A stretch of DNA of 64,000 nt from Kribbella voronezhensis (GTDB lineage: Bacteria > Actinomycetota > Actinomycetes > Propionibacteriales > Kribbellaceae). Position 1 is the first letter of the stretch; every line of letters begins with the position of its first letter. A model generated the notes under the pieces. It searched no databases, was not told where the DNA came from, and saw only the letters and a list, made by a program, of their open reading frames with translations. The stretch covers positions 5,153,403 through 5,217,402 of the forward strand of contig NZ_SOCE01000001.1 of the NCBI RefSeq assembly GCF_004365175.1. The letters are read 5' to 3'. Position numbers and translations under genes: made by a program. Shown piece after piece: positions 1 through 9,719 of the stretch.

Positions 1-309
1 GTGAAGACCACGAACGACCTGCTGGTACTGCGTTCCGACGTGTACCAGCTCGACGAGGCCGGCGACCTGACCACCACCCACGAGGGCGACGAGCCGTACG
101 TCGACCTGGACCCGGAGTTCTTCAAGATCCTGGCCGACTTCGAGGCCCGGTTCCCGGCCGGGCCGCCGTCGCTGGTCCGCGCCGACCGGCTCGAGGTCCG
201 CGGCGATGTTGCCTTCGGCAAGGATGTGGTGGTGGTCGGCGACGTCGAGGTCAGCGCCGAGCCGGGGCAGCAGCGGCAGGTCGACGACGGGACCGAGCTG
301 CGTGGATGA
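1..309 (+). CDS. UDP-glucose pyrophosphorylase-type protein, C-terminal end (partial)
   Basis: The first 102 codons are the tail of a larger gene that begins before the window; the GTG at base 1 is only an in-frame codon. The stretch KTTNDLLVLRSD, the DPEFFK segment and the repetitive beta-strand tail (RLEVRGDVAFGKDVVVVGDVEV) resemble the C-terminal domain of the eukaryote-like UTP-glucose-1-phosphate uridylyltransferases of actinobacteria, which make UDP-glucose from UTP and glucose-1-phosphate. The catalytic N-terminal domain is not visible, so the assignment rests on this tail and on its usual position upstream of moeA. It overlaps the next gene by 8 bases, suggesting translational coupling. 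Confidence 0.75.
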   Translation: MKTTNDLLVLRSDVYQLDEAGDLTTTHEGDEPYVDLDPEFFKILADFEARFPAGPPSLVRADRLEVRGDVAFGKDVVVVGDVEVSAEPGQQRQVDDGTELRG

Positions 310-766
310 TGTCTGGATCCGGCCGCTGGAGCCGTACGACACCGATGAGGCCGCGGACGTCTGGTGGGCTGCCCGGCACGCCGAAGGTGCTCAGCTGCCG
401 CCGGCGATCCACTCGATCCAGGAGGTTCGGACCTGGTTCGCGGAGGTCCTGCTGCCGGACGCGCAGAGCTGGGTCGCGCTGGACGACGGCCGGATCGTGG
501 CGGTGCTGACGCTCGACGGTGACGACCTCGACCAGCTGTACGTCGTACCGGATGCGGCCGGGCAGGGGATCGGGTCGACGTTGGTGGAGCTGGCGAAGGA
601 CCTCCGGCCGGGTGGGCTGGCGTTGTGGACGTTCCAGAGCAACGAGCGCGCGCAGAAGTTCTACCGGCGACACGGGTTCGCCGAAGTACGCCGTACGGAC
701 GGAGCGGGCAACGAGGAGAAGTCGCCCGACGTACGCATGGTCTGGGGCGGGCACCCCGAAAGATAG
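302..766 (+). CDS. GNAT family N-acetyltransferase
   Basis: Predicted 154-aa cytoplasmic acetyltransferase. The GNAT core is visible: the beta4 strand LDQLYVVPDAAGQGIGSTLVELA carries the acetyl-CoA pyrophosphate loop (Q-G-I-G-S), and the C-terminal NERAQKFYRRHGFAEV is the typical motif B helix with the YxxxGF signature. The likely start is the GTG at 302, which overlaps the stop of the preceding gene; the in-frame extension upstream to 206 lies inside the uridylyltransferase and has no family similarity. The substrate cannot be told from sequence. It sits ten bases before moeA and may be co-transcribed with it. Confidence 0.8.
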   Translation: MDDVWIRPLEPYDTDEAADVWWAARHAEGAQLPPAIHSIQEVRTWFAEVLLPDAQSWVALDDGRIVAVLTLDGDDLDQLYVVPDAAGQGIGSTLVELAKDLRPGGLALWTFQSNERAQKFYRRHGFAEVRRTDGAGNEEKSPDVRMVWGGHPER

Positions 767-776
767 AGTTCCTTGG

Positions 777-2003
777 GTGAGAAGGAGCGTTGACGAGCAT
801 CTGGAAGTCGTTCTCGGCAGGGTGAGGCCGCTGCCGCCGTTCGAGCAGCCGTTGATGGAGGCGCTCGGGCTGGTGCTCTGTGAGGACGTCGTCTCGCCGG
901 TGAGCCTGCCGGGCTTCGACAACTCCGCGATGGACGGGTACGCCGTACAGGCTGCCGACCTCGCCGGGGCAGCTCAGGACAACCCGATCAGGCTGCCCGT
1001 CGTCGGTGAGATCGCCGCCGGGCGGAGCGAGCCGATCGTCGTGACCCGGGGCACCTGCGTACGGATCATGACCGGCGCCCCGATGCCGCGCGGCGCGGAC
1101 AGCATCGTCCCGGTCGAGTGGACCGACGGGGGAGCCGCCAGCGTGCGGATCACCCAGCAGCCTCCGCTCGGCGCTTCCGTACGCCGTGCTGGTGAGGACC
1201 TGAAGGCCGGCGACAAGGTGATGGACGCCGGCACAGTGCTCGGGCCGCGGCAGATCGCCGTACTGGCTGCTGTCGGGCGCGCTCGCGTGACGGTTCGCCC
1301 ACGCCCGCGGGTTGTTGTGGTGTCCACGGGAGCGGAGCTGCGCGAGCCCGGGACGCGGCTGCACGAGGGGCAGATCTACGACTCCAACAGCTACACGCTC
1401 GCGGCGGCGGCGCGGGAAGCCGGGGCTGTCGTCTACCGGGTCGGCATCGTCGACGACGACCCGAAGAAGATCATGGACGCCTTGTCGGACCAGCTCGTGC
1501 GTGCTGACCTCGTGATCACCTCCGGTGGGGTGAGCAAGGGGGTGTACGACGTCGTCAAGGAAGTGCTGAGCAAGCTCGGCACGATCGACTTCCCCGAGGT
1601 CGCGATGCAACCCGGGAAGCCGCAGGGCTTCGGCGTGATGGGCGAGGACGAGGTGCCGATCTTCACCTTGCCGGGCAACCCGGTGTCGGCGTACGTGTCG
1701 TTCGAGGTGTTCGTCCGGCCCGCGCTGCGCAAGCTGATGGGGGCGATGCCGTACCGCCGTACGCCGGTGCAGGGCATCGTGCTCGACGGGTTCGCCTCGC
1801 CGGCGGGCAAGCGGCAGTTCGTCCGGGCCGCGGCCACCTCCGGCGACCAGGGGTGGATGGCCAGTACAGTCGGCGGGCACGGCTCACACCTGCTCGGCGG
1901 GTTGAGCCGATCGAACGCGCTGATCGTGGTGCCCGAGGACGTCACCGCCGTCCGGGCCGGCGACCAGGCCGAGCTGTGGCTGCTGGACGAGGAGACCGGA
2001 TGA
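777..2003 (+). CDS. moeA: Molybdopterin molybdenumtransferase MoeA / Glp-type gephyrin-like protein
   Basis: 408-aa MoeA family protein. The N-terminal part has SVDEHLEVVLGRVRPL and LPGFDNSAMDGYAV; the MoCF-binding domain carries VVVVSTGAELREPG, YDSNSY, ITSGGVSKGVYDVVKEVL and MQPGKPQGFG; and FTLPGNPVSAYVSFEVFVRP leads into the C-terminal beta-barrel. MoeA inserts molybdate into adenylylated molybdopterin. The following moaC and mog genes support this role. The same family also includes the actinobacterial division protein Glp, whose receptor GlpR is encoded nearby, and a GlpR-like gene lies at 3722. GTG 777 was chosen because it gives the conserved RSVDEHL N-terminus; the longer in-frame extension overlaps the GNAT gene and looks spurious. 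Confidence 0.9.
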   Translation: MRRSVDEHLEVVLGRVRPLPPFEQPLMEALGLVLCEDVVSPVSLPGFDNSAMDGYAVQAADLAGAAQDNPIRLPVVGEIAAGRSEPIVVTRGTCVRIMTGAPMPRGADSIVPVEWTDGGAASVRITQQPPLGASVRRAGEDLKAGDKVMDAGTVLGPRQIAVLAAVGRARVTVRPRPRVVVVSTGAELREPGTRLHEGQIYDSNSYTLAAAAREAGAVVYRVGIVDDDPKKIMDALSDQLVRADLVITSGGVSKGVYDVVKEVLSKLGTIDFPEVAMQPGKPQGFGVMGEDEVPIFTLPGNPVSAYVSFEVFVRPALRKLMGAMPYRRTPVQGIVLDGFASPAGKRQFVRAAATSGDQGWMASTVGGHGSHLLGGLSRSNALIVVPEDVTAVRAGDQAELWLLDEETG

Positions 2004-2521
2004 CCGACAACGCTGGCCGGACCGGCGACGCTGCTGGTGCTGATGGCGCCGCGGGTGGGTTGACGCATGTCGATGCGAGTGGTGCGGCGCGGATGGTGGA
2101 TGTCTCGGCCAAGGACACCGGTGCCCGGCGGGCTGTTGCCTCGGGCAAGGTTTTGGTGAGCGCCGAGGTGGTTGCCGCGCTGCGCGGTGACGGCGTGCCG
2201 AAGGGCGACGCGCTCGCCGTCGCGCGGATCGCGGGGATCATGGGCGCCAAGCAGACCCCTTCGCTGATCCCGCTGTGCCACCCGATCGCGATCACCGGGG
2301 TCAAGGTCGATCTCTCGGTGGCAGACGACGCGGTGGAGATCGTCGCCACCGTGAAGACGACCGACCGCACCGGCGTCGAGATGGAGGCGCTGACCGCCGT
2401 CACGGTGGCCGGCCTCGCGGTCGTCGACATGGTGAAGGCGCTCGATCCGGCCGCCGTGATCACCGACGTACGGGTGGAATCCAAAGAAGGCGGCAAGACC
2501 GGACACTGGGTCCGCCCGTGA
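2000..2521 (+). CDS. moaC: Cyclic pyranopterin monophosphate synthase MoaC
   Basis: 173 aa. MoaC converts the GTP-derived 3',8-cyclo intermediate to cyclic pyranopterin monophosphate, an early step of molybdenum cofactor synthesis. Conserved features are LTHVDASGAARMVDVSAKDTGARRAVASG, AGIMGAKQTPSLIPLCHPI (the active-site histidine region) and KTTDRTGVEMEALTAVTVAGL. Its ATG overlaps the moeA stop (ATGA), and its own stop overlaps the GTG of the next gene, so moeA-moaC-mog read as one translationally coupled unit. About twenty poorly conserved residues precede the MoaC core, as in other actinobacterial homologs. Confidence 0.95.
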   Translation: MTDNAGRTGDAAGADGAAGGLTHVDASGAARMVDVSAKDTGARRAVASGKVLVSAEVVAALRGDGVPKGDALAVARIAGIMGAKQTPSLIPLCHPIAITGVKVDLSVADDAVEIVATVKTTDRTGVEMEALTAVTVAGLAVVDMVKALDPAAVITDVRVESKEGGKTGHWVRP

Positions 2522-3006
2522 AGGCGCTCGTGATCAGCGTGTCCAACCGCGCTGCGGCCGGGGTCTACTCGGATACGACCGGCCCGTTGATCGTGGACGC
2601 GCTGGCTTCCTGGGGCTTCGAGGTGGACGGCCCGCAGGTCGTGCCGGACGGCGCACCTGTCGGTGAAGCCTTGGTCGCCGCGGTCGGTTCGGCGTACGAC
2701 GTCGTCCTGACCACGGGTGGCACCGGGATCTCGCCGACCGATGAGACCCCCGAGCGGACCGCCGCAGTACTGGAGACCGAGATCCCCGGGATCGCCGAGG
2801 CCATTCGCGCGTACGGCGTGGCGAAGGGCATCCCGACTGCTTCGCTGTCGCGCGGGCTGGCCGGGGTCGCCGGGCAGACGATCATTGTGAACCTGCCCGG
2901 CTCGCGCGGTGGCGTGAAGGATGGGCTGGCCGTGCTGGAGCCGGTGTTGATCCACGCGGTCGACCAGGTCCGGGGCGGCGATCATCCGCGGTCGGACGAG
3001 GTCTGA
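2518..3006 (+). CDS. mog: Molybdopterin adenylyltransferase (MogA/MoaB family)
   Basis: 162-aa MoCF-biosynthesis-domain protein, which activates molybdopterin by adenylylation before MoeA inserts molybdate. It begins KALVISVSNRAAAGVYSDTTGPLIVDAL and contains the family signature VVLTTGGTGISPTDETPE and the late motif IIVNLPGSRGGVKDGL. The GTG start overlaps the moaC stop (GTGA), and the stop overlaps the ATG of the next gene by one base. MogA and MoaB cannot be separated by sequence alone. Together with moeA and moaC it forms a partial Moco set; moaA, moaD and moaE are not in this window. Confidence 0.92.
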   Translation: MKALVISVSNRAAAGVYSDTTGPLIVDALASWGFEVDGPQVVPDGAPVGEALVAAVGSAYDVVLTTGGTGISPTDETPERTAAVLETEIPGIAEAIRAYGVAKGIPTASLSRGLAGVAGQTIIVNLPGSRGGVKDGLAVLEPVLIHAVDQVRGGDHPRSDEV

Positions 3007-3623
3007 TGGCTGTCGTGCACTGGCCGGTTGAGCTCCAGCACGGACCGGTTCAGCTCCGGCCGCTCAAGGCGAGCGACGGACCGGAGTGGAGCGCGGCGCG
3101 CCAGCGCAACATCAGCTGGCTGCGACCCTGGGACGCCACGCAGCCGCCGGGTGCTGAGGACGGTGCGCGCACGTTCCGGTCGATGGCGCGCGACTGGAAC
3201 CGGCAGGCGCGGTACGGCCGGATGCTGCCGTTCGTCATCACGTACGGCGGTGCCGCCGGTCCCGGTCCGCGCTCGAAGTGGCCCCTGGTAGGACAGCTCA
3301 CCGTCTCCGGGATCACCTACGGATCGGCGCGGTGGGCGAACCTCGGGTACTGGGTCGACGAGCAGTACGCCGGTCGCGGCATCGTCCCGGTCGCGGTCGC
3401 GCTGGCGGCCGACCATTGCTGGTTCACGCTCGGTCTGCACCGGATCGAGGTCGCGATCCGGCCGGAGAACAAGGCGAGTCTGCGAGTGGTGGAGAAACTC
3501 GGCTTCCGCTACGAAGGCGAGCGGCCGAGGTTCCTGCACATCGACGGAGAGTGGCGGGACCATCGCATCTTCGCGTTGAACGCCGAGGAAGTCGGACCGG
3601 GCCTGGTAGCACGACTGCCCTGA
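3006..3623 (+). CDS. rimJ: RimJ/RimL-like ribosomal-protein N-acetyltransferase
   Basis: 205-aa GNAT protein of the RimJ/RimL type, which acetylates the N-terminal amine of ribosomal or other proteins using acetyl-CoA. The GNAT fold is shown by VELQHGPVQLRPLKASDGPEW at the start, LGYWVDEQYAGRGIVPVAVALAADH (CoA loop AGRGI) and HRIEVAIRPENKASLRVVEKLGFRYEGERPRFLHIDGEWRDH. Its ATG overlaps the mog stop by one base. A rimJ gene directly after moeA1 is a known arrangement in mycobacteria, which supports orthology. The actual protein substrate is inferred, not shown. Confidence 0.85.
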   Translation: MAVVHWPVELQHGPVQLRPLKASDGPEWSAARQRNISWLRPWDATQPPGAEDGARTFRSMARDWNRQARYGRMLPFVITYGGAAGPGPRSKWPLVGQLTVSGITYGSARWANLGYWVDEQYAGRGIVPVAVALAADHCWFTLGLHRIEVAIRPENKASLRVVEKLGFRYEGERPRFLHIDGEWRDHRIFALNAEEVGPGLVARLP

Positions 3624-3721
3624 TCACGGTGCGTGCTTATTCACACCAGTCACACGAGTCTTCTTGCGACACACCGGCTCACGTACCGGAACTCGCCGTC
3701 TGCTGGTCTTAGCGTCGTCGC

Positions 3722-4663
3722 ATGGGGACGACAGGGCTGATCTATGTGGCGATCGTCGCCGCGTGGGCTGCTTACCTCGTCCCGATGCTGCTGAAGCGGG
3801 GCGACGAGGTCAACCGGCGCCGCACGGCGGAGAAGTACTCGTCGTCGGACGCGCGCGTCCTGGCGCGCAACAACGACGTCCAGTCGCGCTCGAAGTACGT
3901 CGTACGACCGGCTGGTGCTGTTGGTACGTCGGGCTCTTCCGGTGCTGTTGGTTCTTCCGGTGCTCTGGGTTCGTCGGGCTCGGCCGGTTCGTCGGGCTCG
4001 GGCTCGGGCTCGGGCTCCTCGGCTTCGGGTGGCTCGGGTTCGCATGCCGAGCCGGTCGGGACGGATTCGTCGCCGCCGGCGCGCTACGTACCGAACCGAG
4101 CCCGCCGGGTGGCCGCCATGCGCCGCCGGCGGGTGCTGTCGATCCTGACCCTTTCGCTGCTGTCGATGACGGCCCTTGCCGGGCTGGAGATCCTGCTCTG
4201 GTGGACCGTCGCGATCCCGGCGACGCTGATCGTCGCGTTCGTCGTACTGACCCGCGTCCAGCTCCGGCGCCAGGCTCGCGAGCGCGCCGCCCTGATCGCC
4301 GAGCGACGTGCCCGTGCGCAGGCCCACCACGACTGCGGCCCGGCGTCGGCGCCTTCGTCCTCGCCCGACCACGAGATGACGGTCGAAGTGAAGCTCCCGA
4401 TCGCGGAGCCCGCCGAGCCCGTCGTGACTGCTCCGGAGCCGGCGGCGGAAGGCCTCTGGGACCCGGTCCCGGTCACCCTCCCGACGTACGTGATGAAGGA
4501 GAAGGCCCCCGCTCCGACGGTTCGCACGATCAGCCTGTCGGGCCCCGAGGTCTTCTCCTCAGCCCGCACCGCGGACCCCGACCCCGAGGCGGCCCCCGTC
4601 GTACCGGAACCCGCCGCCCCCATCGAAGAAGAACCAGAAATCCGCCGAGCCGTAGGCGACTGA
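3722..4663 (+). CDS. Membrane protein resembling GlpR, the Glp (gephyrin-like) receptor
   Basis: 313-aa predicted membrane protein. An N-terminal helix (about residues 4-22, LIYVAIVAAWAAYLVPMLL) is followed by a basic, conserved-looking segment (KRGDEVNRRRTAEKYSSSDARVLAR), a Gly/Ser low-complexity linker at about residues 68-105, two hydrophobic helices near 139-180 with a basic tail, and an acidic, proline-rich C-terminus. This layout and the position after moeA and rimJ match the actinobacterial membrane protein exemplified by Rv0996 and corynebacterial GlpR, which tethers the MoeA-like protein Glp at the division site. Direct GlpR function here is an inference. The linker DNA (3914-4040) is a run of short direct repeats encoding GSS units. 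Confidence 0.6.
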   Translation: MGTTGLIYVAIVAAWAAYLVPMLLKRGDEVNRRRTAEKYSSSDARVLARNNDVQSRSKYVVRPAGAVGTSGSSGAVGSSGALGSSGSAGSSGSGSGSGSSASGGSGSHAEPVGTDSSPPARYVPNRARRVAAMRRRRVLSILTLSLLSMTALAGLEILLWWTVAIPATLIVAFVVLTRVQLRRQARERAALIAERRARAQAHHDCGPASAPSSSPDHEMTVEVKLPIAEPAEPVVTAPEPAAEGLWDPVPVTLPTYVMKEKAPAPTVRTISLSGPEVFSSARTADPDPEAAPVVPEPAAPIEEEPEIRRAVGD

Positions 4664-4766
4664 CCTCGCCCACCCACAGGATGGGCGAGGTCGGAGCGCC
4701 CGGTTTCGAACAGCGACCATCTGCGTGTTAGAGTTTCGCGGTCGCAAGGCACCACCGCGACAACCT

Positions 4767-4839
4767 GGGGCTGTGGCGCAGTTGGTAGCGCGCTTCGTTC
4801 GCAACGAAGAGGCCAGGGGTTCGAATCCCCTCAGCTCCA
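4767..4839 (+). tRNA. tRNA-Ala (anticodon CGC)
   Basis: A full cloverleaf can be folded: acceptor stem GGGGCTG with CAGCTCC, a D-arm (GCGC..GCGC), anticodon stem CTTCG/CGAAG with loop TTCGCAA giving anticodon CGC (reads GCG), and a TPsiC arm closing GGTTCGAATCC. The third acceptor pair is G-U, the G3:U70 identity element of alanine tRNA, which settles the assignment. The discriminator base is A. The genome continues CCCA, so CCA is not encoded exactly in register. A terminator follows about 12 bases later. Confidence 0.95.
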
Positions 4840-4850
4840 CCCAGAAAACA

Positions 4851-4886
4851 AGGCCGGTCCTCCCCTTCGGGAGACCGGCCTTTTGC
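4851..4886 (+). terminator. Rho-independent terminator of the tRNA-Ala gene
   Basis: An AGGCCGGTC arm is followed by an inner CTCCCCTTCGGGAG hairpin (UUCG tetraloop), the complementary GACCGGCCT arm and a TTTT run. This is a strong GC-rich stem-loop with a U-tract, placed directly after the tRNA. Confidence 0.85.
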
Positions 4887-4903
4887 TCGTACTGCGTAGG
4901 TCG

Positions 4904-4990
4904 CCCACGCGCCTGCGTGCTCGCTCCTGCGTCGCTCACACTCCGGACGCTCCCACCCGCCCGTTCCCGCTGCTCCTCCGTCGCGGCTCG
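4904..4990 (+). repeat. Dispersed GCTCCTGCGTCGC-type intergenic element, copy A
   Basis: Contains CCCACGCGCCTGCGTGCTCG, then CGCTCCTGCGTCGCTCAC, CGCTCCCACCCGCCCG and GCTGCTCCTCCGTCGCGGC. The same ordered blocks occur at 46485-47141, 55084-55150 and, inverted, at 6391-6459 and 55263-55327. It lies in the gap between the tRNA terminator and the hydrolase gene. No protein-coding content is evident; function unknown. Confidence 0.6.
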
Positions 4991-5138
4991 TGCGTGGGTG
5001 CGGGTTGCCTTCTGCGGCTCGTTACGGCTTCGGCCATACCGGGCGCCACCACGTCGGCTCCGTAGGCCGTTCCAGGGCTGCCGCTGAGACAGCGCGCGGA
5101 CGTCGTTGTTGTAGGTGCTGCGCGGGGTCGGACGGTGG

Positions 5139-5981
5139 TCAGGAGGTGTGGCGCAGGAGGGCGTCGACGACGGTGGGCCAGGTTGCGCGCGGTAGGCCGG
5201 AGCCGGTGCGGGGGAGGGTGAGGAGCGTGGCGTCTGGGATCTCGTCGGACAAGGCAACGCCGTTGCCGTGTGGGAAGAAGGGGTCCTCGTCGCCGTGCAC
5301 CACGAGGGTCGGTACTGAGATTTCGCCGAGGCGTTCGCGCCAGCGAGGTTGGCAGTTGATGGCGCCGAACGTGGTGCCGAGATGGCTTGCGCGCTGGGCC
5401 TTCGGAGTTGGTGCGGCTCGGTCGAAGATTGCCCCGGCGGTTGCCCGGGCGTCCTGCTCGTCGAATCCTCGCGAGCCGGATAGCAGGCGCGTGGACTCCG
5501 CCATGTAGTCGATGACGCTGTTGCGGTCGGTCCAGTCCGGGGCGGGACGGCCGAAGACCTGTGCCATCACTTCCGGTGCGTGGTCTGGGAGGTCGGCGTC
5601 GACTGGGCCGGGGGCGACCGGACGGGTGGAGACCAGTGTCAGCGAGGCGACCTGGTCGGGGTGGTCGAGGGCGAGGAGTTGCGCGATGAAGCCGCCGACG
5701 CCCATTCCGACGACGTGGGTGGGGCCGAGTTCCAGGGCTGACAGCAGCTCGGAGGCGTCGGTCACCAGGTCGCGCAGGTCGTAGTCGGGTGCCTCCGGGT
5801 CGGCGTACGTCGATTGGCCGGTGTCACGCAAGTCGTAGCGCACGACATGGCGGCTGGTCAGTGCGGTGCACAGCTCGTCAGGCCAGCTCAGCATGGTGAT
5901 GCCGATCAGCAGCACCGGGGGATCCGCTGGGTTGCCGAAGGTCTCCACGCACAGTTCGACACCGTTGACCTTGATCTGCAT
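5139..5981 (-). CDS. Alpha/beta hydrolase-fold protein lacking the catalytic Ser and His
   Basis: 280-aa protein similar in layout to RdmC-like esterases: PPVLLIGITMLSWPDEL, VVRYDLRDTGQST, an acid-residue region VPTLVVHGDEDPFFP and a C-terminal cap. The nucleophile elbow, normally G-x-S-x-G, reads G-M-G-V-G (VVGMGVGGF), and the histidine position, normally GHxLP, reads GSGLP. Two triad residues are therefore replaced while the acid is kept, so ordinary serine-hydrolase activity is unlikely. The start at 5981 (MQIKVNG) is preferred over the in-frame GTG at 6005 because AGGAA lies about 8 bases upstream. It could be a binding or regulatory pseudoenzyme, or a decaying paralog. Confidence 0.75.
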   Translation of the reverse strand: MQIKVNGVELCVETFGNPADPPVLLIGITMLSWPDELCTALTSRHVVRYDLRDTGQSTYADPEAPDYDLRDLVTDASELLSALELGPTHVVGMGVGGFIAQLLALDHPDQVASLTLVSTRPVAPGPVDADLPDHAPEVMAQVFGRPAPDWTDRNSVIDYMAESTRLLSGSRGFDEQDARATAGAIFDRAAPTPKAQRASHLGTTFGAINCQPRWRERLGEISVPTLVVHGDEDPFFPHGNGVALSDEIPDATLLTLPRTGSGLPRATWPTVVDALLRHTS

Positions 5982-6132
5982 TTCCGGTTCCTTCCGGTCC
6001 ATCACACAGTACGAAACTCGTCAGCTCTTTTGTTCTTACGACGAACGGGCCAGGCCGAAGCAGACATCGCACGGGTCAATGTCCAGCGAGGAGGGGCGCG
6101 TTCATAGTTGAGAGGATCGTTGGAGGTGGGCG

Positions 6133-6327
6133 ATGCAGGTCAGGAATGTGCGGTGGTTCGAGGTCGACGACGTGCGTCAGGCCCTGACCGAACTGGAAGC
6201 CGTCGGTGTCGCCGCTGTCGGCTCGGTGGAGCAGGACAGCGAGTGGGAGCAAATCCACTTCCGAGCTCCGGACGGCCACCTGTACGAGCTGGCCAGCCGG
6301 CGCGAGGGAACCCCGCCGACTCCGTGA
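6133..6327 (+). pseudogene. Half-length VOC/glyoxalase-like ORF
   Basis: A 64-aa ORF matching the C-terminal half of a vicinal-oxygen-chelate protein (RWFEVDDVRQALTELEAVGV, then HFRAPDGHLYELASR). The usual family unit is 110-130 aa and the N-terminal half is not found upstream in any frame. GGAGG lies about 8 bases before the ATG, so it may still be translated. It is either a remnant of a VOC gene (an intact VOC gene lies 270 bases downstream) or a genuine single-half VOC protein working as a dimer. Confidence 0.45.
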
Positions 6328-6390
6328 GCAGGAGCCTGATCGGCGAAATCGGTCGTAGTAGCGGACGGCAGGAGGCAAGCCGCAGCCGGG

Positions 6391-6459
6391 CGCGAGGCGC
6401 GACGGAGGAGCGGCGGGGAGGGGTGGGCGGGAGCGCTCTGGAGCGGGAGTGACGGAGGA
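6391..6459 (-). repeat. Dispersed intergenic element, copy B (inverted)
   Basis: The reverse complement reads GCTCCCGCCCACCCC, then CCGCCGCTCCTCCGTCGCGC, the same ordered blocks as the element at 4904 and in the 46.5-kb array. It fills much of the gap between the half-VOC ORF and the intact VOC gene. Several overlapping ORFs here are low-complexity products of this repeat. Confidence 0.55.
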
Positions 6460-6595
6460 ACGGGCGCGGGAAGGGGGCGGGGGGAATCACCCGAGCAAGT
6501 GGTCAGGAATCGAGAAGCGGGGTGGGGTGGGGGTGGATAGCGTGAGGGGTGTCGAGGGGGTCTCGGCGTACGGATGTAGAGAGCTAGGAGTGGTG

Positions 6596-6934
6596 ATGAG
6601 CGGGACTGAGGGTATTAAGACGGTGTTGCACCCGGTGACGGATCTGGGGAAGGCGAAGGCTCTGTACGGCGCGTTGCTCGGGGCCGAGCCGTCGGCGGAT
6701 TCGGAGTACTACGTGGGGTTCGATGTCGAGGGGCAGCACATCGGGCTGGTGCCGGGGAGTGATGAGGCTGGGCCGGTGTCGTACTGGCATGTTGCGGACA
6801 TCGAGGCCAAGTTGGCGGAGGTGACCGCGGCCGGTGGGACGGTCAAGCAGGAGCCGCGGAACGTCGGTGGGACGCGGCGGGTGGCGACTTTCACCGATCC
6901 TGACGGGAATGTCCTCGGCCTGCTGCAGGATTAG
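6596..6934 (+). CDS. VOC family (glyoxalase/bleomycin-resistance fold) protein
   Basis: 112-aa protein with one full VOC unit: IKTVLHPVTDLGKAKALYGALLGAEP at the start and ATFTDPDGNVLGLLQD at the end. VOC proteins bind metals or sequester drugs; the substrate cannot be inferred. The start ATG 6596 is preceded by AGGAG at 6586-6590. A longer in-frame ORF to 6449 is repeat-derived and not used. It sits 31 bases before the UvrA-like ATPase, in the same direction, so co-transcription and a shared resistance role are possible but unproven. Confidence 0.8.
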   Translation: MSGTEGIKTVLHPVTDLGKAKALYGALLGAEPSADSEYYVGFDVEGQHIGLVPGSDEAGPVSYWHVADIEAKLAEVTAAGGTVKQEPRNVGGTRRVATFTDPDGNVLGLLQD

Positions 6935-6965
6935 GATCGCGGTCCGGACGACAGATGGGGAGAAG

Positions 6966-9332
<2,367 letters not shown>

Positions 9333-9719
9333 GCGCCACCTGGGAATCTCATCCCTGGGGTGAGGTAGATGAGCGTTCAAGGTCATGCGGTGGGCGATAG
9401 TCAACGCTCGGTAGTGGGTGGGATCGTGGAGGGGACGCCGGGGGGTATGTCGGGGGGAACCGATTCCGTGGGGGCGCGGAATCGGAGGACAGGGGCTCGA
9501 CAAACTGGGCGTCCGGAGAGTGGTCGCGGATGGTGTAGTACGGCGAAGGTCCTGGGAGGGCGCCTGCGCCGGCAGTGAGAGGTATCCAGTAGAACGGGCT
9601 CAATCTGGTGGTGAGCTCGATAGGTGGAGAAGTCCCGCATCATCCGCGACCGCCGCTCTCGCTCAGGGGGCGGCGGTTTTTCGTGTACGAGCGGCCCCTG
9701 CCGGTGAGAGAGTCGTCGG
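9333..9719 (+). other. 387-base intergenic region with hairpins and a terminator
   Basis: No convincing protein is encoded; ORFs here are low-complexity shadows. It holds an inverted repeat GAGCGTT/AACGCTC (9371-9377 and 9403-9409), a 9-bp hairpin CCGATTCCG/CGGAATCGG (9460-9468 and 9477-9485) and a U-tract terminator at 9649-9681. The combination of hairpins ending at a terminator is compatible with a small RNA or a long trailer of the UvrA-like mRNA. Confidence 0.4.
9649..9681 (+). terminator. Rho-independent terminator
   Basis: ACCGCCGC and GCGGCGGT arms enclose a short loop and are followed by TTTTT. It would stop transcripts coming from the UvrA-like gene or from an intergenic RNA before the next gene. 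Confidence 0.8.

Noticed and set aside
251..922. Long antisense ORF opposite the GNAT/moeA junction
   Set aside because: Arg/Pro-rich translation with no domain; shadow of high-GC coding sequence.
4839..4850. Phage attachment site at the tRNA-Ala 3' end
   Set aside because: No integrase gene and no second copy of the tRNA 3' end detected in the window.
5866..6111. Possible N-terminal half of the truncated VOC gene
   Set aside because: Translations in all three frames upstream of 6133 lack VOC features; they are antisense to the hydrolase.
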